Shown piece by piece: positions 24,451-32,492 of a stretch of DNA of 35,922 nt. This DNA is from JAZMZS01 sp045120955 (GTDB lineage Bacteria > Bacillota > Clostridia > Oscillospirales > CAG-272). The number at the start of each line of letters is the position of its first letter. Within the stretch, counting starts at the first letter, position 1. The stretch is taken from contig JBGVFH010000037.1 in NCBI GenBank assembly GCA_045120955.1, forward strand, positions 1 through 35,922, given 5' to 3'. A program made the translations under genes and the position numbers. The notes under the pieces were generated by a model, which ran no database searches, was not told the origin of the DNA, and saw only the letters and a list, made by a program, of their open reading frames with translations.

Positions 24451-26337
24451 ATGAAAAAAATTATTTTTATTTGTTTGCTTTGCCTTTTGACTTTGGCAGT
24501 TGTATGCTCATGTGCCGCCGATGGCGGCACAGCGGGCACAGACAGCACCGATACCGTGCAAGGCGGCACAGAAGATGACACCGACAAACAAACACAGCAA
24601 GACGGGGAAGATATGATATCCCAAAATCAGAATGCGGACTATGTCATAAATTCTTTTTATGATCTCAACAAAAACAGCAATACCGAGCTTTCTCACGATG
24701 CCGACGGTACATATGCCAACCTTGAGCTTGATTATCGGTCAGTACAGCACCTCGATTACAAGCTGCTGAAGACCATGACGGTATATTACCCTCGGCTAAA
24801 GCATATGGCTGACGGCAGCTACATTCTTTTCTATCAGGAGGGAGAGCACGGCGATACGGTGTATTACACCCGTTCCTCCGACCTTGAGAATTGGGATGAG
24901 CCGAGGATGCTGTTTATCCATGAAGAGTCAAAGGATATAAAGTATGCTACCTGCGATGCGGTGGTGCTCGACAACGGCGAGATACTTGCCGCCTGTTCAT
25001 ACAGAGAGGGGAGCACATATGATATAAACCCGCAGTTAAACGGTATAGCTATGAAAAAGAGTGCCGACAACGGCGAGACATGGTCTGAGCAAAAGGTAAT
25101 ATACGTCGGCACGACCTGGGAGCCGTATCCGTTACAGCTCTCTTCGGGGGAGGTGCAGGTGTATTTTACAAACACGACCTGCTATTACAGGAGTCCTGCG
25201 GCGGATGCATCTACAGGCACGGCTCTTGTACGCTCTTATGACAGAGGAGATAGCTGGACGGCGGATCTGTCGGTACCGTACAGCGCTCAGATAGTTTCGC
25301 AGACTGCCACGAGAGTGTCATCGGGAGTTCAACTGTATTCCGACCAGATGCCATCTGCTATAGAGCTGCTCGGCTCGAAAAAAATAATGCTCGCCCTTGA
25401 GACGAGACTCAACAAATCGGGCTCGTACAAAATAAGCTTTTCATATTCAGCCGACAACTGGGCACAGCCGCTCGGAAAGGACGAAGAGGGACCTTCCGAG
25501 AAAATATCAAAGGCGTGGACGGGAGCGGCGCCTTATCTTTGTCAGTTTGTATCCGGTGAGATAGTGAGTGCGTACACAAGGCAGAATTATCTGACATATA
25601 GGATGGTATCCTCAGACGGAAAAAGCTATACTTCCGAGGAGTTTATGCCATTTAAGGATATATCAAAATCATATTGGGGCTCGCTTGAGATAATAAATTC
25701 ACATACCGTTGTCGGTATCGGTGAGACCTTCAACAAGGTGACAGTCACAAGGACTGAGAACACCGTCGATTACGGGAAGCTCAACCTAAATCACAGCATA
25801 AGCGCAAAACGCATGACGCCTGTTATTGACGGAGACGCATCCGATTGGTCAGACAATGACGAGGCTGTATTTATCGGAAGTGTATCGCAGGCTCAGGCAA
25901 GCGTGCGCAGTGCACATGATACGGAAAATGTATATTTTCTTATCGAAAGGCTCGACAGCTATCTCGACTCTGAGGCAGACACGGTTTCACTGTATTTTGA
26001 AAGCAAGGACAGCGCAGGCTACTACAGACTGACCGTGGGGATCGGCGGTATTGTGCAGTTTGAGTATTACGACGGCAAAAAGTTTAATGAGCTTGACACA
26101 TCACGTTTGTCGTGCGGACTGAAAATAAACGGAACGCCCGACTATGACGAGGACACGGATGTAGGCTACAGCGCAGAGCTGATGATACCCGTATCCGAGA
26201 TAAGAGGCGTGCGCAGTGAGCTTTCCCTTTACATATCTCTTGCAAACACCGATATGAAAGAAAAGAGCGACAGAGACACTCTTACAGGGGCAAAGCTTGA
26301 GGACAAGAGCACGTGGATAAATGTAAAATATGAGTGA
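24451..26337 (+). CDS. Sialidase-like lipoprotein with C-terminal CBM9-like domain
   Basis: 628 residues, chosen start MKKIIFICL at 24451; a longer frame has no signal peptide at its start. The signal ends in lipobox VCSC. Residues about 85-440 show a BNR/sialidase-type beta-propeller: SADNGETW and SYDRGDSW are Asp boxes, with YTRSSDLENWDEP and FTNTTCYYRSP between. Residues about 450-628 (PVIDGDASDW, VYFLIERLDSY, AELMIPVSEI) resemble a family 9 carbohydrate-binding module. A glycan-active or glycan-binding surface protein is likely; sialidase activity is not proven since the catalytic Arg triad was not located. It lies 31 bp after the solute-binding gene. Confidence 0.8.
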   Translation: MKKIIFICLLCLLTLAVVCSCAADGGTAGTDSTDTVQGGTEDDTDKQTQQDGEDMISQNQNADYVINSFYDLNKNSNTELSHDADGTYANLELDYRSVQHLDYKLLKTMTVYYPRLKHMADGSYILFYQEGEHGDTVYYTRSSDLENWDEPRMLFIHEESKDIKYATCDAVVLDNGEILAACSYREGSTYDINPQLNGIAMKKSADNGETWSEQKVIYVGTTWEPYPLQLSSGEVQVYFTNTTCYYRSPAADASTGTALVRSYDRGDSWTADLSVPYSAQIVSQTATRVSSGVQLYSDQMPSAIELLGSKKIMLALETRLNKSGSYKISFSYSADNWAQPLGKDEEGPSEKISKAWTGAAPYLCQFVSGEIVSAYTRQNYLTYRMVSSDGKSYTSEEFMPFKDISKSYWGSLEIINSHTVVGIGETFNKVTVTRTENTVDYGKLNLNHSISAKRMTPVIDGDASDWSDNDEAVFIGSVSQAQASVRSAHDTENVYFLIERLDSYLDSEADTVSLYFESKDSAGYYRLTVGIGGIVQFEYYDGKKFNELDTSRLSCGLKINGTPDYDEDTDVGYSAELMIPVSEIRGVRSELSLYISLANTDMKEKSDRDTLTGAKLEDKSTWINVKYE

Positions 26338-26379
26338 TATCTTCATCCTCATGCATACATTGGAAAAGTAGTAAAAGCG

Positions 26380-26411
26380 AGGTCGGAGGGGCGTATATGC
26401 CTCCCCGACCT
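26380..26411 (+). terminator. Probable terminator after the sialidase-like gene
   Basis: AGGTCGG (26380-26386) pairs with CCGACCT (26405-26411) with an inner AGG/CCT, followed by a T-poor tract ending in TTTT. It is 43 bp past the stop. Confidence 0.5.
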
Positions 26412-26467
26412 TCCTTGCGGTTTTCAGCATAAATATGCGCTTTTTGCGCCGTATTATAATATTTTTC

Positions 26468-26496
26468 TTGCAAAAACAGAATATATGTGATATTAT
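26468..26496 (+). promoter_or_regulatory. Probable promoter of the DUF1294 gene
   Basis: TTGCAA (26468-26473), 17-base spacer, TATTAT (26491-26496), about 57 bp before the start codon. Confidence 0.6.
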
Positions 26497-26552
26497 AGAA
26501 TATAGTTAGAAACAGATAAGGATCCATTCATAATGAGACAAGGTGCAAAAAA

Positions 26553-26834
26553 TTGAAAGATATTTTATTTTTTATTTATATAGCTTTGATATCAACATTG
26601 GGAGTAGTGCTTTGCATTTATGACAAATCTGCCGCAAAACGCCCCGGAAGTGAGCGCATCAGAGAGCGCACTCTTTGCCTGTGCGGAATTCTCGGCGGAG
26701 CGCTCAGCATGCTTCTCACTATGCTGTGGATAAGACACAAGACACAGCATACGTCCATTATGGTACTCATGAGCACGGCTTCTCTTATTTGGATCTTTGT
26801 ATATGCTCTTGTCTTCATTTTTTCTATGTTTTGA
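26553..26834 (+). CDS. DUF1294 small membrane protein
   Basis: 93 residues with an N-terminal helix (about 3-22), a cytoplasmic DKSAAKRPGSERIRERTLCL stretch, a second helix with GILGGALSMLLTM, the family mark RHKTQHTSIM, and a third helix. This matches the pattern of DUF1294, whose function is unknown. The start codon is TTG at 26553 with AGGTG upstream. It stands 59 bp before the ligase-like gene on the same strand. Confidence 0.8.
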   Translation: MKDILFFIYIALISTLGVVLCIYDKSAAKRPGSERIRERTLCLCGILGGALSMLLTMLWIRHKTQHTSIMVLMSTASLIWIFVYALVFIFSMF

Positions 26835-26893
26835 GGCAAATATGATTTTTATTTGAGACATCGCTTTTTTGTGTTGCCTTGACGGAGATTGCA

Positions 26894-28285
26894 ATGTTAT
26901 GTGAAAAAAGCAGACTTGCCGATGCGTTGCGGCGCTTTTACAGCAGTAATGCATATTTTGCTGTATGTATTTTGCTCGCCTCAGCATCGGTGGTTTTCAA
27001 CTATGAGATCGCGGCGGCGGCAATAATGATCGTGTTGCTTGCGGCTCAGTTCTTTGTGCAGCGTGACTGCTCAAAAATGTTTTATCCCATACTGTTTATG
27101 ATAGTTACGCTGGTAAACATCATGGGCGAGGATATACAGAGAGCGTCGTGGCTTGTGCTTGGTATCGTTCCGATTTTTGCCGGTATAATCTATAACATCG
27201 TTGTTTACAAAAAGAAATTTCGAAAGAACAAAATTTTTCTTCCGATGCTTGCTACCTCTGCGGCTGTGACGGCAGGCGGACTTTTCTCTATCAGCGCTGA
27301 GGAATATTTTGAGATAGGCAATATGTATTATATTGTTTTTCTCGGATTTGGTATGACGCTGCTCTGCGCTGTGCTTTATACCCTTTGGGACGGCGAAGAT
27401 GTAAAAAAACTGCAGTACGAATTTATACGTGCGGTGTGTGATGCGGGAATTTTTCTCGGGGCTGTGATGCTGCTTTATTACTTGCTCAACCTCAACGAAT
27501 TTACAAAGACACATCAGCTTTTAGAGATACTTGCGGACAATCCTTTTCGCAATGTGGCGGTTTGCTTTTATCTTCTATCTATGCCGTTTGCCTTTTTCTG
27601 CTCAAGAAAAAAGCAGGTATATATCTTAGGCGGTATTCTTATATTTGTTGCATGCCTTATTTCAGGCTCCCGCATGGGACTGTTGTTCGGAACAGCCGAG
27701 TTTCTTATCTGCATGGTATATCTCATTGCGATAAGTAAAAGAAAACTGCTGAACGGCATCCTTTTTGCTGTGCTTATAGTTGCGGTGTTTTTTATGAGTG
27801 ATGAGGTGCTGTATCTTTATCTTGGAAGAGGCGTGGAGATAGGCGATGGCTTTATCAATCTCGGTGAGTCGAGAATAGAGCTGATGCGCCGCTCGGTGGC
27901 AGATTTCTTTTCGAGTCCCGTCTTTGGCAAAGGGCTTGGATATACGGGCAACGAGGATTGCTACAAGCCTGAGCTTTTTGAGATGAATTGGTATCACAAT
28001 TTTATTTGTCAGATCGTAGGCAGTCTCGGTATAGTGGGAATTGTTGCGTACGTATATCAATTCTACGTCAGGCTCGATCTTTTGCTGAATCGAACAACGA
28101 GCTTTGGTTGGCTGATATTTTTGATGTATGTAGGTGTTTTGATGTCGGGTATCACCGATACGGGTATATTTGCACCTTTCCCGACGGTATTTTTGATGAA
28201 CACGGCATTTATGCTTGTTGCGCTTGAGCATGAAGGCTTTGGAAAAACGCCCGTGTACGAGACGAATGTTGTAAAAAAAATATAA
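26894..28285 (+). CDS. O-antigen ligase/polymerase-like membrane protein
   Basis: 463 residues, about eleven membrane segments. The long loop before the last helices holds the Wzy_C pattern: SGSRMGLLFG, NLGESRIELMRRSVADFF, PVFGKGLGYTG, EMNWYHNFICQIVGSLG. Such proteins link or polymerise undecaprenyl-bound glycans outside the membrane; in Gram-positives they serve capsule or wall polysaccharide, and the substrate here is unknown. The start at 26894 is chosen because GGAG lies six bases upstream; an in-frame TTG five codons earlier has none. No glycosyltransferases are nearby. Confidence 0.87.
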   Translation: MLCEKSRLADALRRFYSSNAYFAVCILLASASVVFNYEIAAAAIMIVLLAAQFFVQRDCSKMFYPILFMIVTLVNIMGEDIQRASWLVLGIVPIFAGIIYNIVVYKKKFRKNKIFLPMLATSAAVTAGGLFSISAEEYFEIGNMYYIVFLGFGMTLLCAVLYTLWDGEDVKKLQYEFIRAVCDAGIFLGAVMLLYYLLNLNEFTKTHQLLEILADNPFRNVAVCFYLLSMPFAFFCSRKKQVYILGGILIFVACLISGSRMGLLFGTAEFLICMVYLIAISKRKLLNGILFAVLIVAVFFMSDEVLYLYLGRGVEIGDGFINLGESRIELMRRSVADFFSSPVFGKGLGYTGNEDCYKPELFEMNWYHNFICQIVGSLGIVGIVAYVYQFYVRLDLLLNRTTSFGWLIFLMYVGVLMSGITDTGIFAPFPTVFLMNTAFMLVALEHEGFGKTPVYETNVVKKI

Positions 28286-28369
28286 TAATGTATTGTGCTT
28301 GATACAAAACAGAAAAACAAGAGGCTGTCTCATAGCTTTAACAAATTGTGAACACTATGTGCAACTCAA

Positions 28370-28409
28370 AAAAAACCAAGGGCATTGAAGTTGATGTCCT
28401 TGGTTTTTT
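28370..28409. terminator. Bidirectional terminator between convergent genes
   Basis: AAAAAACCAAGGGCAT (28370-28385) pairs with ATGTCCTTGGTTTTTT (28394-28409) with one G-T pair, closing an eight-base loop. It sits between the ligase-like gene and the DUF4173 gene and can serve both. Confidence 0.85.
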
Positions 28410-28443
28410 GTTGCTTTTGTATATGGGATTGTCTCAAAAAAGC

Positions 28444-30105
28444 TTATTGCGTGCCGCCAAGTATGCGATCAATGGCTCTTTGTGCTCGGTACTTTGGTAT
28501 GCTGTAGGAGAACACGGAGTCATCTTCGTGCGATGCTGACACCATTCGTGCGATGCGCTCTATCTCTTCTTTGTCTTCATTTGCGGCGTACTCGCTTTCG
28601 TACAGCTTTGCAAGTGCGGGAAGTGCCGCCGTGCGATAATTGTCAAATGCGTCATAATCCACACACTCAAGCGTGCCGTCCATATATCGAGAAACGTTAT
28701 ACGATGCGATGAGCGCATCCGTGTTTGAAAATGCACAGATAAGCGGCAGCAGAGCGGCGAGCAGTATGCATATCCATGTCATTTTCAGCTTTGGTACGAA
28801 TTGCTTTATCACAGCGAAAACAAAGCCTAAAGCCATAAGCACCATGAATAACGAAACATACACACGCTTTTGCGTCATGCCGTATGCGTCTATATACATC
28901 AGCATTTTTGCCATTGCGGTTGCGATGAGCACAAGCGAGCTTATGCTGAGAAGCAGGGTCGATATCTTTACGGGGACGGAGATCTTGCCGTTTTTACATT
29001 TTACCAATATATGCGAGCAGAAGATAAAGAGCGCATTTACGCTTGCAACCTTACATAGCTCAAAAAAGCCGCTGCGTGCATAGTTGGAATAGATAAATCC
29101 GTCCGGGAGAGTGCCTGAAAAGGCGGCAGTATATTCCTCAAACTGAGATATGAAGAACACAACGTACAAAAACAGCAGAGGCAGAGATGCAGTGATGACG
29201 GTGACGGAGGGGAGTATGCGCTTTGCCTCGTTTGCCTTTTTGTTTGCTTCGAGTGTTGCGGCTGATTTGTTTTCCTGTCCGCAGTAAATGTATTGAGATG
29301 CCGCCGAAAATGTATACAGCGAAAGAGGTATGGCAAACAGGGAGGTGAAGATATATTCGAGCACCGTCCCGAGCCCGTCAAAAGAGAAAATATCCGAGAG
29401 AAGATCGGTAAACTTGTTTTCAAACGAGAGATTTGCGAGCACGAATGCCGTGGGTACGACGGCTATGACGATGCCGAGCAGACCGTATTTCAGAAAAGAG
29501 CCTGCCTTTTTATACTTGCCGTTTCTTATAGGGTAGAGCATCGCCGCAACAGCGTTTGCACCGTACATGAGAGGCGCACCGATAAACGCTTTTACCGCAT
29601 CGTAGGCAAAAAATTCTGCCGAGGGACCGCCCGTGCCGTTTTTACGGTAAAAATACAGAAACATCAGCGTGCACACCGCAAATGAGCAGCAGCATAAAAA
29701 CAGCACGAAAATATTTGAACAAAAGAGCAGAGAAGCGGCAAATGCGACGCTGTATAGCGCAAACATATATGTGAGTGTGTGTACCCCCTCGCTTTTTTTG
29801 ATTTTGATATGCACTGTGATGAGCACAAGCGCAAGCACCGATACGATAAAGCTGCCAAGAGGGTATACTCCGAACGGAAATGATCTGCAGATCACAAATC
29901 CGAGGATGTAGCAGGCAAGAGCGCCGACAGACTCGTAGGCTGAATACACCCGCTTTTCCTTTTTCGGGGGAGTGTAATACATCGCATTGCACGAGCCGTT
30001 ATACGGGTTTGGTCCGGAGGCTTGCTCTTGTGCTTTGTTTTGCGTGCTTTGCTCATTGCAAGGGGCGTTGTTTGTGCTTTGGTCCTGAAGGTTTTGTTCG
30101 TTCAT
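28444..30105 (-). CDS. DUF4173-like polytopic membrane protein
   Basis: 553 residues. A Gln/Asn-rich cytoplasmic lead (1-50) with YTPPKKEKRVYSA is followed by about twelve membrane segments and a hydrophilic tail of about 85 residues (from near 465) rich in Asp, Glu and Ala. I recall this build as DUF4173/DUF4153; the function is unknown. The start has AAAGGAG seven bases upstream. It follows an XRE regulator and a DUF2975 protein on the same strand, a frequent grouping in Clostridia that suggests a membrane system controlled by its own small regulator. Confidence 0.82.
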   Translation of the reverse strand: MNEQNLQDQSTNNAPCNEQSTQNKAQEQASGPNPYNGSCNAMYYTPPKKEKRVYSAYESVGALACYILGFVICRSFPFGVYPLGSFIVSVLALVLITVHIKIKKSEGVHTLTYMFALYSVAFAASLLFCSNIFVLFLCCCSFAVCTLMFLYFYRKNGTGGPSAEFFAYDAVKAFIGAPLMYGANAVAAMLYPIRNGKYKKAGSFLKYGLLGIVIAVVPTAFVLANLSFENKFTDLLSDIFSFDGLGTVLEYIFTSLFAIPLSLYTFSAASQYIYCGQENKSAATLEANKKANEAKRILPSVTVITASLPLLFLYVVFFISQFEEYTAAFSGTLPDGFIYSNYARSGFFELCKVASVNALFIFCSHILVKCKNGKISVPVKISTLLLSISSLVLIATAMAKMLMYIDAYGMTQKRVYVSLFMVLMALGFVFAVIKQFVPKLKMTWICILLAALLPLICAFSNTDALIASYNVSRYMDGTLECVDYDAFDNYRTAALPALAKLYESEYAANEDKEEIERIARMVSASHEDDSVFSYSIPKYRAQRAIDRILGGTQ

Positions 30106-30139
30106 GTTTTTCTCCTTTCAAGCTTAGTTTCGATATGTA

Positions 30140-30343
30140 TCAGTCTGGGATATATTCGATTATGTCCTCCACTTTGCAATCAAGAGCCTTGCATATTGCC
30201 GAAAGGGTAGAGAAGCGTATTGCTTTTGCCTTGTTGTTTTTTAAAATAGAGAGGTTGGCGAGTGTTATTCCCACGCGGTCGGCAAGCTCTCCGAGTGACA
30301 TTTTTCGCTTTGCCATCATTACGTCAAGATTTATCACTATCAT
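30140..30343 (-). CDS. Small Cro/cI-type regulator (YozG-like)
   Basis: A 67-residue protein that is only a helix-turn-helix: MIVINLDVMMAKRKMS, then LGELADRVGITLANLSILKN, ending CKVEDIIEYIP. Members of this group are coupled to DUF2975 genes, as here: the DUF2975 stop is 8 bp upstream, with GAGGTGA before the ATG. It likely regulates this operon. Confidence 0.92.
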   Translation of the reverse strand: MIVINLDVMMAKRKMSLGELADRVGITLANLSILKNNKAKAIRFSTLSAICKALDCKVEDIIEYIPD

Positions 30344-30351
30344 AATTCACC

Positions 30352-30801
30352 TCATACGGTATAGTCGTTTTCTGCTTTTATCTCGGTCGCCTCTGCGAGC
30401 ACAAAGCGCACCACCAACAACAGCACTCCCAAAAACAGCGCAGCAAACGACAGAATATACGACAGCGTAAAGAAAAATCCAAGCGCAAAGAATATCGTAC
30501 ACTCGGCAAAGCAAAAAAACGAGAGAGCGGTCATTACCACAAACGTGGAGGAGGAAAAAATAATGCCGTCCTTTACATTCTGCAAAAGTCTCAGCAGGGT
30601 GAGCAATGCTCCGAGGGCTACAGTGAGCGCTGCATATATAAGCCATATAATGGTTGTGTAGCTGTTTTGCAAGTCGGCAGACTTGTTTTGGATATACAGT
30701 CCTGTAATCTTCGGCGCAAAAAACATCAGAAATATCACCGATGTTATGAGCATGGCTGTGAGGATAAAGGATATTACCGTGTACAAGTTTTTGTTTTTCA
30801 T
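30352..30801 (-). CDS. DUF2975 membrane protein
   Basis: 149 residues, four membrane segments (about 8-30, 48-70, 82-104, 110-140) separated by short loops. The second loop motif RLLQNVKDGIIFSSST is typical of DUF2975. Function unknown; usually a partner of a small Cro-like regulator, which follows immediately. Start supported by CGGAGAGATATATG. It is the first gene of the three-gene operon with a consensus promoter. Confidence 0.88.
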   Translation of the reverse strand: MKNKNLYTVISFILTAMLITSVIFLMFFAPKITGLYIQNKSADLQNSYTTIIWLIYAALTVALGALLTLLRLLQNVKDGIIFSSSTFVVMTALSFFCFAECTIFFALGFFFTLSYILSFAALFLGVLLLVVRFVLAEATEIKAENDYTV

Positions 30802-30844
30802 ATATCTCTCCGAAAAAGTTATATTTTGGTATGCCTTTTTCTAT

Positions 30845-30873
30845 AATATAGCATACCTACAATCAAATGTCAA
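30845..30873 (-). promoter_or_regulatory. Sigma-A promoter of the DUF2975-XRE-DUF4173 operon
   Basis: On the minus strand: TTGACA (30868-30873), 17-base spacer, TATATT (30845-30850), 44 bp upstream of the start codon. Confidence 0.75.
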
Positions 30874-30976
30874 TAAAAATTTATTGAAAAACAATAAAAA
30901 CAAATTGTAAATCAATAAAACGGCTCTAAAAGCTTTTGTATAGGAGGCTATTTTTTTCAGTACAAACCTGTAAATC

Positions 30977-31032
30977 AAAAAAACCGAAGCGGCACATTAC
31001 CTTTTCATCGAATGCACCGCTTCGGTTTTTTT
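30977..31032. terminator. Strong orphan bidirectional terminator
   Basis: AAAAAAACCGAAGCGG (30977-30992) pairs exactly with its complement at 31017-31032 across a 24-base loop. No gene on either strand ends here; the nearest gene to the left starts its promoter at 30873 and reads away. An AGGAGG-like stretch at 30942-30947 lies just upstream, but no convincing reading frame follows it. The element could end a small RNA or a lost gene. Confidence 0.75.
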
Positions 31033-31114
31033 ATTTAAAGCCGTTTTACCGGCAAAAGCGAGGTGATATAAAGCCCTCCTTGCGTGTCGTTCATATACCT
31101 GCAAAGTTTTTATG

Positions 31115-31215
31115 GCATAGGAAATTACACGGATACTCACCCGCTGTTTTGCATTTCTTCAGTAACAGAAAAACAACGGCAGGCGAGAGGATGGAGGCGG
31201 GCACTGCCCGCTTTT
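31115..31215 (+). repeat. Interspersed ~100-bp repeat, copy 4
   Basis: Well preserved: GCATAGGAAATT, GGATACTCAC, GCTGTTTTGCA, CTTCAGTAACAGAAAAACAA, CGGCAGGCGAGAGGATGG and the hairpin GCGGGCACTGCCCGC then TTTT. Unlike the other copies, no intact gene ends next to it. Immediately right is another hairpin (31217-31266). Confidence 0.85.
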
Positions 31216-31216
31216 A

Positions 31217-31266
31217 TGGCATTTGCAGCAGCCTTTCGCCTTTTTTAATTTCTGTTGCTAATGCCA
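31217..31266. repeat. Imperfect hairpin adjoining repeat copy 4
   Basis: TGGCATTTGCAGCAG (31217-31231) and CTGTTGCTAATGCCA (31252-31266) pair at 13 of 15 positions across a T-rich loop. It may be an extension of the repeat element or a remnant of what lay next to it. Confidence 0.5.
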
Positions 31267-31474
31267 CCGCATAATTAAAAAATCCTTTTTAAAATATATG
31301 CCGACAAATCAATTAATAATTTATTTTTTGTATTTGTTTACAATTTGTATACGGAATTAGGTCAAGGCGGCAGAATAAAATCTATCATCTTTCGTCAATA
31401 TAGACAATTAATTTTACTTTTTGTTTTTTTCTTTGTGCAATATTTCTCAAGAAAATTTTACCATAGGTCTGTTT

Positions 31475-31825
31475 ATGTTGTCAATACTTTATTTAAATCT
31501 GTTTTCGAATATTTTTATTATAAAATATCTCATTGGTTCTTTTTGTCGTTTCTTGTCAAGATGTATTACTTTTTTATTTTTCACCTTTACTTGTATCGCT
31601 TTCTCAATTTTATTCAGTCGCAAACGCAAGGATGAATACGGTATTCCGACCAATTCGGATAATTACATCTCAAACAATGCCATAAGTAAAACCAAGCTTT
31701 TGCCGAAGTTCGGAAAAGTGTCTCTATTATATAAAACACTTAAAAAGCAAAATATGAGACAAATTTTTATATTGTTTACAAATTGTTCATATGTTTTTTC
31801 GCAAATAAAAGATATCATAGGGTAG
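31475..31825 (+). CDS. Possible small membrane protein in an AT-rich patch
   Basis: A 116-residue frame from ATG at 31475 (AGGT six to seven bases upstream), with two hydrophobic stretches in the first 52 residues and then a basic, hydrophilic tail (RKRKDEYGIPTNSDNY). No family was recognised. Base composition is far more AT-rich than the neighbouring genes and codon use differs, so it is either foreign DNA, a decayed gene or chance. The flanking non-coding parts, 31267-31474 and 31826-31934, show nothing else. Confidence 0.3.
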   Translation: MLSILYLNLFSNIFIIKYLIGSFCRFLSRCITFLFFTFTCIAFSILFSRKRKDEYGIPTNSDNYISNNAISKTKLLPKFGKVSLLYKTLKKQNMRQIFILFTNCSYVFSQIKDIIG

Positions 31826-31934
31826 ATGCTGCTGCTAATTATAAAAATTTTATTTATGCTGTAATGTGAGAGGCATTTTTTCTGTTTATTAGAGTGAAAG
31901 GGCCTTTTAAAACAAATCAGAAGTGGAGGAAAAT

Positions 31935-32492
31935 ATGGAAGATAAGCAGATAATAGACCTATATTGGGAGCGCTCCGAGACTGCTATCACAGAGACAGAT
32001 AAAAAATACGGACGGTATTGCCATTACATTGTGTATCAGATACTTTCTGACGACGAGTGCGCAAAGGAGGTAGTCAATGACACGTACCTGAAAGCATGGA
32101 ACACCATACCTCCAAAGCGCCCTGATCCTTTAAAACCGTATCTCGGAATGCTGAGCCGTCAGCTTGCACTTAATAAATATGAAGAACAGCACGCTCAAAA
32201 ACGCGGAGGACAGATGGCGCTTGTGCTTGACGAGCTCTCTGAGTGTATTTCGGAGGGGAAGGGCGGTATTGACATAGGAGACAGCTTAGCTTTGCGTGAG
32301 GCTCTTAATAAATTCGTATGGTCCCTGCCGAGAAAAACGCAAAAGATCTTTGTTCGTCGGTATTGGTATGCAAGCCCTATTTGCGAGATCGCACAGGAAT
32401 ATTCTATAAAAGAAAGCAATGTAACGGTTCTTCTGCTTCGAACCAGAAAAAAATTAAAGCAATTTTTAGAAAAGGAGGGATTTGATATATGA
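31935..32492 (+). CDS. ECF-type sigma-70 family RNA polymerase sigma factor
   Basis: 185 residues, region 2 (YCHYIVYQILSDDECAKEVV, NDTYLKAWNTIPP) and region 4 (LPRKTQKIFVRRYWY, then IAQEYSIKESNVTVLLLRTRKKL) in the ECF layout. It directs polymerase to a small regulon, released by its membrane partner. The ATG at 31935 has GGAGG five bases upstream; an in-frame GTG at 31923 is not needed. The 3' end overlaps the next gene by four bases (ATGA), which is translational coupling of a sigma/anti-sigma pair. The 31838-31934 lead has no clear -35/-10, consistent with possible self-recognition. Confidence 0.92.
   Translation: MEDKQIIDLYWERSETAITETDKKYGRYCHYIVYQILSDDECAKEVVNDTYLKAWNTIPPKRPDPLKPYLGMLSRQLALNKYEEQHAQKRGGQMALVLDELSECISEGKGGIDIGDSLALREALNKFVWSLPRKTQKIFVRRYWYASPICEIAQEYSIKESNVTVLLLRTRKKLKQFLEKEGFDI

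Noticed and set aside
28321..28443. GAGGCTGTCTCA and GATTGTCTCAAAA near 28321 and 28429 as IS ends
   Set aside because: The two strings are in the same orientation, not inverted, and no transposase remnant lies between. The stretch is explained by a bidirectional terminator.
31345..31635. 96-residue frame in the AT-rich patch
   Set aside because: No ribosome binding site, low-complexity Phe/Tyr-rich product, and a better candidate frame overlaps it.
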